DNA from: Aphrophora alni
Lineage: Eukaryota; Arthropoda; Insecta; Hemiptera; Aphrophoridae
Reading direction: 5' to 3'
Length of the DNA: 64,000 nucleotides
Assembly (NCBI GenBank): GCA_963513935.1
Contig: OY740768.1
Location: forward strand, 48,692,089-48,756,088
In this document: positions 25,681 through 38,165 of the stretch, piece after piece
Numbering within the stretch: position 1 is the first letter of the stretch
Layout of the letters: each line of letters begins with the position of its first letter
Notes under the pieces: model-generated
Told to the model about the DNA's origin: nothing
The model's database searches: none
What the model saw: the letters and a program-made list of their open reading frames with translations, nothing else
Program-made: the position numbers and the translations under genes

Positions 25681-26840
25681 TTAGTTCTAAATTTACGCTT
25701 ATGTCCGTACTAAACCTGTTCGCATAGACGTGATGATCTCTCAACACAACACTACGCTAGCCCTACATGAACCTGTTGAGTCCTTTAGAATTTCCGTTCT
25801 ATATCCTTATCCGCTCCCATACGCCCCCACTTGTTCTACGATATGTTACGTTTATTAGTAGTAGGATATTGAAGCAGATTGTTGATCGTGTTCTCCTCAA
25901 TACAAAACACATGTAAAGGTAATTCATGTATTATTAGTTAAGTGAATCCGAAAAAGGGTGGAGAACTGGATACTACTATAAAATCCGTTCGTCGAGGTGA
26001 CTATATTCCTGGTGAATTTAAACCATTGAATATGGAACTCAAGTAAACTGCAAAAACCAGAGACACCACGATCACCAAGGATGCATGTATTGATCCCGTC
26101 AGTTCTACTGTGCAGACCTCAATACTATGAAACTTCACGGCAAATCATTGAAGCGTCAGAGAACAGCTACACTAGGATCAGCACCCAGCCACGAATTGAT
26201 TCGATTCCCAGCCTTGCTATTCAACCACTCCTCAAGAATAAAACGAAATTACCTAAAAGGAGTATTAGAAGGAGTATAACTGTTTCAAAACTAAATAAAA
26301 CATTACTTAAGAATTATTGTTCTTCATACCAGGATTGTTTTTAATATTAATCCTTTATTTTATTTGAATAATTTAGTATATAATTATATTTTAGCTACTC
26401 GTACTTAAATTTAATTTTATGTTTAAACTTTATACTATTGATTATTTCATCACTTTTTGTTTGACCAAATAATTATTTTCCATAATTTTGTGATATTTCA
26501 TACAAAGAAAAAAACAAATAAAGAAAGTACTTTTAAGGAGTTTAAGAAAAACCAATGATATATCTGAAGTTAGTTATAATTCGTGGAAGAAAATAAAGTA
26601 AGCGTATAATATTAACTCTGCTTCTGTTCACTGGGAACCCATGGTAGAGCCTAGGGCTGAAGGGAAACCATTTTATACCTTTTTTAACTATGAAATAAAA
26701 ATTCTTGTTGAAATTGGGAATATTTATTGCACAATTTATAGAACAAAATATAAAAAATACCGTAATCTTGTGTTAGTCATACATTTGCATTTGAAATCAA
26801 ACCAAACTTGTAAGACACAGCTTAAAGCCCCTACTTAAAA
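25680..26840. other. Unassigned block of higher G+C in the desert
   Basis: Two patches, about 25680-25860 and 25940-26260, are clearly less A+T-rich than their surroundings, and 26081-26344 is open for 87 codons on the plus strand. The predicted peptide is basic near its end and matches no family I recognise. It could be an exon, a processed gene piece or an old transposon. A further 65-codon frame at 26641-26838 is not supported. Confidence 0.3.
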
Positions 26841-29800
26841 AAAGGCTTCGTAAGATAACCTTCATTTTAATAATATTTCTATAATAAAATTGTACACTGT
26901 AATACATATTTCAAACCAATAAATCATATTTGAGAAACTAGTTTCAAATTACTAACAATAGCTCCGTATACGTAATGGACATTGTAATAGTAAATGAACA
27001 ATACAAATTGTATATAATGCAAGTAGTTTTGTTCTAAAGTGTAAAAAAACAATGAATGTATTTACAGATTAAAGAGTTTTGAATCTTTTAATGGGAAAAT
27101 ATAATACCTTACCATCTAAATATATGTGTTACTTTATTAACTCTATTATCGCCCAATAGTAAAGTTTAGAGGTGATGGGTTTTGTGTTAACTATAAACGA
27201 ATCAATATTGAGTTGGAACAAAACAACTATTAATGTACAAACTGTTATTACAAGCTATAACAGAAGCTGTTAACAGTTAATCCGTTGACAAGTTAGTTTG
27301 TTAATATTCCAATTCTTAGCGAACCAACTTTTGTATTTAAATGTGACAAACAAAGTATACATTTCTACTTATTACGGTCGTCTGATCATAACTAAATAAG
27401 CAAACTATGTAAAATTAGTTTGAAATAAAACATCATCAACTCGTCTATGTATATTTATATTTTAAAGCAATATCAGAGAAGCGTTAACAGTATCTAAGAT
27501 GTATCAATTGGGTTATTAATTTACCGAAATGGAAATGTACAACATAAGCATGACTCTTGTCAAGTATAATTTTTTTAAATTTATAATGAAAGTTTTATTG
27601 TCAGATAACCTAAAAGTTCCTCAGACGTAATTTTGTTTAAATAATACTTTCAATTTCAAATTTCTCACTACCAATTGAAATAAAGAATATAATTTTAATT
27701 ATTTATCATTTCACTTTCAAAAAATATAATGCCTTTTCTAGAATAAAAGCTTAAAAGCACTGAATTATTCACAAAGCTGAGTTTAACTTTTTGGTTTATT
27801 AAGAATCCTATGTAACAAACTAAGGTCCACTATGTAGTCTAAGCAACAATAGTGTGTTAACATAATCATGTAATTATTTTGTTACATCTTTATTCCTAGA
27901 CAAATTAACCGTATGTCTTCCATTGTTCAAAAGAACGTTTATAGTATCAACGTAATTAGTCAATTCACAAATTTGATTCAATTTTTTTATCGATTAAAAT
28001 ACTATCCATTGATTAGTATAATCATTAAAGAGTGTCATTTATTATATATATATATACGTTTACACAAATAGATATAAATAAAAATATAGATTTCAAAAGA
28101 AGCCCCGTTTTGACTTAATTTTGAAACATAAGATCTAACAAAACAACAATTAACTTAACATAGTATTTGTATGATTATTTTTATGAAAAACACTACTTAT
28201 GATTATATTGCAATGGTTATGCTTATGATGAACATTTCTGTAAAATCCTTTTCCTATAATATTTATACCCAAATAATAATTCCTAGTTACTCTAAATTGG
28301 TTTTGTAAACTCATCACGCTTGTGTTCGAAGAGGTTTAAAGGATTTTATATTGTACTGTAAATACTCAGAAGCAATAAACAAATAATCCACACATATATC
28401 GCAGCAAAACAATGATATTACTATTGGACAGAATTAGACAGTTAATACAATGGACCAATCCTGCTTGCATATTGATAATATATACTGATGCTTCCATCCA
28501 AAAAAATAATTTTAGATATAAAACTGACGAAATTTTATAGAATGTTACAAAATTAATTCTGTTTACAACTCTATTTTTACAAACACCTTGATTAGTAAAA
28601 ACAGTTTTCATATTTGAAACTAAAATACAATTAAAGTTTAAAAGGTTCAACCATTGTTTCAAATATAATCAAGGTCTTCGTGAACATCTTCAAAATCGAA
28701 AAACCAATTTAATCATAAACATTATTCTTAAAATTTTCAAACCAATATGAAATGTCTTAAAAACAAATCTCACTTTTGTATATATTATCTATTTACCAAA
28801 AGGTTTTAATATATATGATTTCATCGAAAGATTAAGATTAAAAAATAAAATTACAAACACTATTTCGTAAGTATTAATTAATTTGTTTGTATAATTCAAT
28901 TCTTGTCGGCTTTAACAAATAAAAGAGAGATTGTAAAGATATGACTTAATTATAATTATTGTATAGTGTTCAGATATGGTTTTACAATTATTAAATCAAT
29001 TTTTGTATTCTACAGCTGATTATTAATAAATTGTGACAGCTGATTTGGAATCATATATCTAAATTAAAGGGTCTTTTAAAAATAACTCATGGTTTTGTTC
29101 GAAAATAAAGATTTTGTTTCGTGAATTATTTCCAAATAGCTGTTTTTAAATAACCGTTTAATTTATTTAATTCAGTACTGTATTAGAGTTTGAATAATAA
29201 TTATAATTTAATAATATATACTATTTTTTGTTTTATTTACCTGGTTTCTTATTTAATTTTTTGAATACTCATGTTCTGAAAATGGGTAAGAATATTTGGC
29301 TGAAAATTGTTAAATTTGCTTTTTACTTTGGTTGCTAACAAAATGTATCCCTCATAATAATAAGCTTTTGATTATATAAATAATAACAAAGACTAGCAAT
29401 TGGAACCCTTTACCAGGTTTGCATCGATATTACAATTATTATTAACACGTACGTCTTCATTATAGAAGTCCTATGATAAACAATGATAATAGACAAAGAC
29501 AGTAAACACTGTACAAAAATAAAATTTCACCAATTATTTTTAAAAAAACTGTAACTTAAAAACCGCCATAATATTGTTTTAATGAAATAGTAATTGAAGA
29601 GTAATATAACAATAAAATTTAATCAAATTCTTCTATCCCTGCTGGCAGATATTATTATTTGTACTTAGTGTTGCATTGTAGAGGTGGTAAATTCTATTTC
29701 CACTTGTGAAGTGTTGTGTAAATGTAATGTGATTATTATACAGTACGGCGTATTAACTCTATACAACAATTCAAAGGGGTTGTTTTCTAATACTTATAAA

Positions 29801-32800
29801 TGTTGTTATTAGAAATATTCTTTCAAGAAATATACATTACACGTTTTAATGTATTAAAAGTCCTTTTGCATAAATATATCTTCCAGAATAGATACAAATT
29901 GTGACATTGTAATTATTATTAAATCCTTAGCTTCAATGGTAAATAATAGCTTATCAAAAAAGAGTTATTTTAAAACATAAATAATTGCATCCAAGAATCA
30001 ATTTTAAATCAATGTTGTCTGTTAGAGGAAATAACTAGGACAAAAATTAAAAGGAAATAGGATAGTTTGATATCTTAAAGCAAATAATTAAATTAATATT
30101 ATTTAACTACTATCACCAATTCCAATAACACCAATCAAACTTACTCTTTACAATTAGTTTAGCCTATACTGGACTAAAGTCACGTTAATAAATAAACAGT
30201 CAGTATAATCATATTAAATTTCCAAATAAAATATTAGTTATAAGTTATAACAAATAAAACACAATAGAACTATATTACACTTAATAATTAAATGGTAAAA
30301 AGTAAAACCCTGCAGAAAAAAAAGAGATCAGGAAGAAAATATGTAAATATGTACCAATGGATTTAAAATTATAATAAATGTTAACTTTTTGTATTTATTT
30401 ATGTTTTCAGTTATAATTACTAAACACTTTAACAAAATATTACCCTGGATAATATATAATGCAACTAATGAAAGTTAGATGCATATAAATACAAAAACAT
30501 ATCTAATCCAAACATTGTACAAAATTTTGCACTCCTTTATACACAAAACATGTATACCACAATTTACACTTCGATATTTCTCGAGCTTAGATTTTCTCTT
30601 GAAAATTCATTTTCTCGCTTATTGACCGAGAATGTGAAGAACTTTTACTCAGTTTCATTCATGTCATTAACTCAAATTTCAATCGTTAAGGAGACTGTTT
30701 AAATCGCTATGATATGATATAAAATTTTATTAGATAATTTTGAGATAAGATAATTTTTTTATCATCTTCTTAGTGGTTTGAATATATTTTGCTTCGACTT
30801 CAAAAAGGATGTTACAAAAAAGAGAGAGGGTGTTTCATATAACATATGATAGATTTGAATTAAATTTAATCAATATCTTATAAAGGTTTTGAAAATGATA
30901 AATTTGATTGAAATTATTGATACCGATTTTAAATGTTAGTTTTTGGTAAGTTAACTTATTTTGAATAATGTTGTTCATCCATTTCTGAAGATGGCATTAT
31001 TGTCGTCGATTTGATTTAATAAACGTACTGTATTTGTGAAAAAATGTGTTCAAGTTTTATTTTAATTTGAAACATCTCACAAGTCAAGCTCAACATTTAT
31101 TTATTATCAAGTACTGACTAATTTTGTGAATTTCATAAATAAATATAAAATACGGTGATTATAATTTATATGTGTAGTATTCATCCAAAACAAAACCTCG
31201 ATTTATTAAAAACTTTTTTTTAAACATAAAACGTCCAACTGTGTCTGATAATTTGGTGTACACGAACGGAAAGAGATAATTTTGTAACAATTACGTCTTT
31301 GAAATTAGTACTACTAAAAACTGATATATACTCTAAAATCACTACACAAATTTATTTTAGATAGGCCTAATAATTAACCAAAACTTTATGACTTAAGATT
31401 GTATTTTACTTTAGCATTTTACCATTACTCTTGTAAAATATGTGAGGTAGGATGGTTGCTTTTTCACATATATTTTATTTAAATTTATGATTTTGCATTT
31501 ATTTATAAAATATGCAAAAGTGCAACTCAAGATTTCCACAAATTAAACAATATTAGGAAAGTATTTGAATTACGCGTAAATTTCAGACTAAAGCTTTCAA
31601 TGTTTAAGGGCATATGTGTGTTCTTAGCATAAAAATACCTATTCCTTTACTTTTTTCAAAATGTTATTCAAATTTTTATGGACGTACAAATATAATTATA
31701 CTACTATGTAATAATATCTTCGTACTTAAGTTGCTAAAAAAACTTTTACCGTTTAAATTAAAATAAATAATATATGTATGTGAAGAAATTATTAATATCC
31801 TTATAAATAACAATAAAACGATGTTTCATTTTCTAAGATATATTCACACATGTTGAATTTGGATTTTTTAAAAATAACATTAGGACATTTATGTCGTTCA
31901 TACCTGTAAACAACATTATCTATAGGCCTTATTTGTTATAAGTAACATTCGATCCCCACACTTACAAAAAGCTACTATATGTTCATAGACTATACCAACA
32001 TTAGTCTATGAAACAAGTATTAAATCTCGAATGCACTTCTCCTATCCGAATCTAAATGCTAGCTCTCCTATATAACGGCCTTTTGTGAAGCCGTTGTGAA
32101 TGGCTGGAGAACATATAAGCTGTTCGTATTGTCTGGTCTGAAATTGAAAATATTAACATTTCTTCCAAGATACATCGTAAATTTATGAATTGACAAAACC
32201 GAATACTATAACTCGACGGAACTAAGAATAGTTTTCGTGACTCTCTAATAATACAATAATATAATTATTGTTTATTCGTTTTATTTCAATTATTTTTTTT
32301 TACTGTTGACAAACACGATTATTTATATAGCAAGGGTCACATTAAAAAACTTACAACCAAATTAAAATTAGCATAATGACATATATCAATTATTATTAAT
32401 TTACTATTTAACTTACGATATGTTTATTTAATATAGATAGATATTAAAAAATCAATTTTTACAATAAGACGAAATTTTTAAATTATTAAAATATTAAAAT
32501 CACAACTTGGCGTAAATATTTGTTAATAAATTATCGATTACAAAATCTCTAAATAATAGTCTACAAACAAATTAACCAATAAGACACTCCCTTGAATTCA
32601 GACGAAGAATAAAAACAATTATTCGTTAAATTACAAGGGCCTCTTAAATTTGTTTGGGCTTCTAATATCACAAGGAAGTCTGGCGTAAAACTTAACCCCG
32701 GTAAAATTGACACTTTTTGAGTTTTGCTTTGGGTGCATTTTTCTGCTGTAAATTTTTTCTTACTGCGAATATTATATGAATGAAAATGTTGACTCTAGGG

Positions 32801-35800
32801 AATTCGTCTCTATTTTTCTTAACAAATATAAGGCACTCACAAATAAAACTGTACGAGAATGTCAATATATTTAATTCCTTTAAAATATCCTTTAAAATGG
32901 TATGAAAAACTATTGCCACAAGTGTCTCACTCAACTCTCTACTGGTTCAAAAAGATAATTTCACTTAATGTGCAATTTCCCTCCAAAAAGAAGACATGTT
33001 TCAAAATAGAATGGAAGTAAACAAAATATACTTTAAGCAACATCCTATTTATCGTTTGATATTATTGAGATGAAGTGAATTAAAGATGAAAGTGTTTCAT
33101 AAGGGAAAATTATAAGTTTTTTTTTCATTCTCTATAAGTGAATATTTCTAACTTTAATTCACTCCATCTCAACATCCTTAGACCCAGATAATTTATAAAT
33201 AATAATATTTGTTGTATAAAAAGAATTGTTCGTTATTAATATGTTATATGTCGTACATTCTGAATAAACTATTTTAATGAGGAAATACATACGTTAATTA
33301 ACAGCCTAATTAAAGTAAGCGTATAAATATATAAGTTAGGTGAAATAGTCCCAAAAATTCATACGTTTCATGGTTGAAAAAAATTAATTTAAAATAGTTT
33401 GTTGCTCTTCAGATCCACTTTTCTATCAAAGTTTTTTAACGAAGTGATCATTTAGTCTTAAAAACCTATTTTATCCAAAAGTCCTTTCTCGCATCAATGA
33501 TAGATTCGACAAATTTTAAGAAATTAACATTTCAAGAATAACTTGTTTAGTAATGTTTGATATACTAATACTTGCCATCTTATTCTGTTTAATAGTTTGA
33601 ATATATCTATGTATATATTTTATAACCTAATCTGACACTTTTACGCAATCGAATTTTTATAAAACATTGCAGTCCGAGAATAATTATTTGGCTTCAGACT
33701 TAAACTTTTAAATAGAAACTTTAGTTTTTCCTGTATAAATTTTTCGAAATAATTTGTGATGGAAAAACAGCAGCATCCAGAGAAGGTGAAAGGAGTCAAA
33801 TGCCTAGAATAGCTCTAAGTTGAAAACTTCGGTATTGAATTATAAAAAGTTACCCATGATATCACATCTATAATATTGTTGTTTAAAATTAAACAAAAGT
33901 TAATTCGGTCCGATTGTTCAAACTTACTTGGGAATTACCTATAGATCGAGTGTTACAAATGTTTCATTTTGTTTATTATAAAAAAAGTAGTTCAAGTTTA
34001 TCTACATGGTCGGTACATGAGTCGCGAGTATAAAATATGAGTACTAATTATTTTATACACAAAAGTTGCAAAATGTGACTTCAAATAAATAGTTTTTTTC
34101 TGAAGGAATTACGTTCTATTCCATGATTTTATTGGAAAAAATCAAATAATGGGGTGTGCTGTAAGTGGATTTTTATAATCATAAAGTCTAACAAAACTAC
34201 ACTCCGTTATAATAAATATTTGTTTCTGAAATAAAAATAAAATAAATTTTAGCTGGGATAAATAGAAATGATTAATCTTTAAAACTGTGCAATGTTCTCT
34301 AAAATCTCTATCCCTAAATTAAATGAAACTATCTATCCCACTATTATAAGGACTACTTGTTACTGGACACATTGATTTAATGACTCAATCATCTTAAATA
34401 TTTACTGTAATTTATAATGAAAATTATTCAGTAAAGAACACAACAAAAATAATTTTGTCAATAATGTGTAACAAAATAGTGATATTAGTTATTGCACTGA
34501 ATTTCAATGTTAATCTGATGATCCAAATGTGGTTTATGGACATATATATATGGGGGCAGTCATTGGATCTTAACTAAACCATTTTGTTATATCATAACAG
34601 AACTATTGTAAAAACTGTTTTATAAACGTCCTGTTTCAGTTTTAAAAAAGTTTAATGACTTTTACAAAGCACATATTAAGTTTTCGACTATAAATATTTA
34701 TGGTTCTATAGATGCATTACGTAACCTACATGTCATTTTCTATTTTATACATACTTTACAGAAAGAGAGCAGAGATTATAAAATAATTTATTTTTATTTT
34801 TATAGTATTTTTTCGAGTCACCTTATAAGTAAAATACATTTTGTTTTCTAATTTAACCTTGCTGTCTGGATATATGTAAATATATCAATAATATTATGTA
34901 CAACTCGGAATGTTCAACATATTTCAATGCAAATAATAAAACAAAATTATTTTATTCACATGAAAAAATGTGATATAATCTATGGTTTTGAAGCATTGCC
35001 GTAATAAAAAATAAAGGTTTCTATATTTTAAAATATAATTTGTTAAATTTAAATTCGTATTTATGAAAATTTAGTTAAAACTATTCTTTTAGGAATAATG
35101 CAATATTTATTGTGTTACCTGCATATAATTTTAAGGTCTTTTCTACCATTATTGTGTGTTTAAAACTATATAAAGATATATTTAAGCAAAAACGAAGTTC
35201 TATATCAAATTCATACATTCAGAATTTACTAGAAAATTCCTTTTACTTTCTTATGTACTCGTGTAAATAAATCTTGATGTGTACGTTAATTTAAAAAAAT
35301 ATATATATTTTGGGTGAATGACAGTCAAACCATTAATAACAATTTTGCATTAAACTTGGGACTAATCATTATTTTCAACCTTACATTTTATTTTTATTTT
35401 ATTTTTTTCAAAATCTATTCATTAGCGAAGCTGAGAAGCAGGATATTGCAATTTTTTAATTATACAGTTTATAGGTTCATTAGATAATTCGTAACGATGA
35501 CTTATTACTCTTTCAATATTCTTAGGCCTAAACATTGTTCCATTCTATCTGTAATGACCTATTTCACATTAATCTCAAAATAATATTAATAAACAATATG
35601 TTCTTGACGTAACGTTAATTTATTTTATGCAGCGCTGTGTTGGAAAAATGAATACGTGTAGTCTGTTAAGATTCGGGATTGAACCATCTAAGCAAGTTGC
35701 CATGAACCTTCATAGTCTACGATGATAAATCGTAAATTGATGTAAAGTGACACTATGATATATACAGAACGACTAACAAAGTTTGGAGGTTATTGAAACG

Positions 35801-36990
35801 TTTTAAAGAGTATTATTAAAATATAATTTCTTGTATGGAATCAGTTCAACCATTTTTTATGGCGGTAAAAACATATATTTCAGTCCCAGCGATAAAGATT
35901 CAATACTGAAAAATAAAAGGAAGAATTTCTATATAACATCAGTTGGCTGAATAGAGAACAAATACTCCCATAAATGTTACTGTATTGACTAATATAACAC
36001 TTAATAGTATACTGTAAGCTTTACTAATAGAATAAAGTACTTGAGTATAAACTCAATTTATCCGTAAAGTTTCAACCCAAGTTCTAAGGCGGGTGGATTA
36101 CCTCTATGTAACGTGACTCAACTCAATAATTGGATTTCAGCGGCAGCCATTTACATTTATGTTTCATTTTAAGGGAGATTGCCTTCAAATTAGTTTATAC
36201 AAATAAAACTGTATATTACGACAAATGCAAATATTTATACTACACTTTACGAATCTCAATGTAAGGGTGCTAATACATTATTAATTTCTTGAGACCATAA
36301 CTTTAATGACTATGACGTATATTAAAGTTGGTTTTATTTCTGTAAAGCCGATTTTGTATTATTTTACATCTAAAGTACATTTTATTTTATAGAATTTCTA
36401 AAATATGTAACCATTTTTGTTCAATAAACGTTTTTAGTGCATTTAATTTTCGATTGTTGTATAAACCAATTATGAATGTTTAAATAAATATATTGATAAC
36501 AAGAAATTATTTGAATCAAGGAATTACACGTTATAATTAGATTTGAGTTAAAAAGTTAATACTCATAAGCAAAATTTTGACATCCTTCTATGAATAACAA
36601 GAAGTGGAATGGGATAAGACTTTTTTAAAGTGTAAAGCAGCACAAATTCTGCAGAGGGTAAATCGGATACTAGGCGTCACGCTCTTTTTTTCTAACCGCA
36701 CGCTCGACTTTTCTGAAAATTTGTATTAAATTGAGCTGTGAGTGTGGCTGAACAAGCATAACTAAAATATGTTCTAAAAAAAAAAAGCAAGAAATTCGTG
36801 CATAACGTTTTTATTAGATATTATTTAAAGTTTCTTTCGATTTTTAATATTTAATGAAAAGAATTTGATTTAAAAAAAATTACTGTGAATTCAAGTCATT
36901 TTTTGTAAAAAATTGTAACATTATTTGAAAAATTGTAGTCAAAAAGTGTAAACTTGTTACACCAATTGGCTTGCTCTATGGAGTTATATT
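26841..36990. other. A+T-rich gene desert, part 2
   Basis: Short TA runs occur (for example near 28044-28056), but there is no array, RNA gene or domain. Minus-strand frames of 98 codons (28366-28662) and 80 codons (32692-32934) have A+T-driven composition and no motif. An inverted repeat at 33067-33172 is listed separately. Confidence 0.5.
33067..33172. repeat. Small inverted repeat (foldback or MITE-like)
   Basis: Arms around GAGATGAAGTGAATTAAAG (left) and its near-perfect reverse complement (right, one mismatch) are separated by about 65 bases. Similarity fades inward. No flanking target duplication was confirmed. Confidence 0.4.
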
Positions 36991-36999
36991 TTTAAAAAA

Positions 37000-37205
37000 C
37001 TGCACTAGATAGCAGCACCTTACAGAGAATTAAAACCAATATGTCAAATATATATATATATATATTTTTCAATAGTACTGTACAAACTTTTATCGCTAAA
37101 TAACAGCACATTACAGGACATGTATTATAAATTCATTTTTGTATGCATTAATGTACGTTTAATAATGCAATTTTTTTACGCGAGATAACAGCACGTTATA
37201 GATAT
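37000..37205. repeat. Degenerate repeat with AACAGCAC-TTA motif, three copies
   Basis: Copies of a motif close to TA-ACAGCAC-TTA occur near 37008, 37104 and 37186, roughly 80-95 bases apart. The sequence between them is A+T-rich and includes a TA run near 37050-37064. This may be an eroded tandem repeat. Confidence 0.4.
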
Positions 37206-37759
37206 ATTGTGAAATATTATTGTGTTTTAAAATATTAAATCTGCAATAGTATTATCAACATTATATTTTTCTCAATGAGATGGAACTATTTACTAAAAAT
37301 GTTGTCAATTTGTCCCGTCTCACTGAGGGAAAGTCGGTAAAGAATATTACAGTTTTATTAAATATTTTTTAAATAACAATTCACAATCCTTTAGTTCATG
37401 TAAACAATTCTAGGGTGCAGGTAAGTAGAGTAATTTATTATTTTCAACATAAATGAAATGTGCAATGAAGGTATTGATGACTTTCTTTTCTCTCAGTAAG
37501 GTGACACAAAATTTTTAATATTTATTTTTTTGAAAATCAAGTCGCAGTTATATAAAATCAACTGTATGAAGTAATATTATTTAAACTCACTTTAAAAAAA
37601 AAAAAATTTTTTTAGTCGATTTTCATACAAAAGCTGTTAGAATCGGTTTCCTCTCCCTCTAAACTCTAAATGTCGAGTGAGCCATTCTTATTAACTATTT
37701 TCTTTAATCAAATTTGAAAACTGTAAGATTAACGTTATAAATAGCCAATGTGTACTAAA

Positions 37760-38165
37760 AATATTGCACAAACTTTCTCACACATCCATACATATTAAAA
37801 CTAATATTCGGTATAAAATAATTGCACAAACTTTCTGAGACATAAATACTTAGTGAAACTAATAGCCTCATTGGTGCAAAAAAGAATATTGCACAAACTT
37901 TCCCAAACGAATACATACTAAAACTAATAATCAGTAAAATATAATTGCACTAACTTTCTCAGACACACATATAGTAAAACTAATAGTGTAATTGGTGCAA
38001 AAATGTTGCACGAACCTTTTCACACACATACGGTATGTAGTAAAACTATTAACAGTAAAATATGATAGGAACTTTCTCACTCAACCATACATAAAATAAA
38101 ATGGTAAAAAATGTGTACAAACTTTCTCCCACATTCATAATTGTAAAACTTATAATCAGTTTACA
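37760..38165. repeat. Minisatellite with alternating (dimeric) units
   Basis: Seven copies of a core close to TTGCACAAACTTTCTCAC begin near 37763, 37822, 37889, 37945, 38005, 38063 and 38113. Spacers alternate between one containing ATTGGTGCAAAAA and one containing CAGTAAAATA, so the real unit is a dimer of about 115-125 bases, present about three and a half times. Copies are diverged by substitutions and small indels. Confidence 0.75.

Noticed and set aside
26190..26215. GATTCGATTCCCAG resembling a tRNA B-box
   Set aside because: No A-box at the right distance and no cloverleaf; it is probably chance.
35670..35705. GGTTCAATCCC B-box-like sequence on the minus strand
   Set aside because: The T-arm stem does not pair and no A-box or acceptor stem is present, so it is not a tRNA gene.
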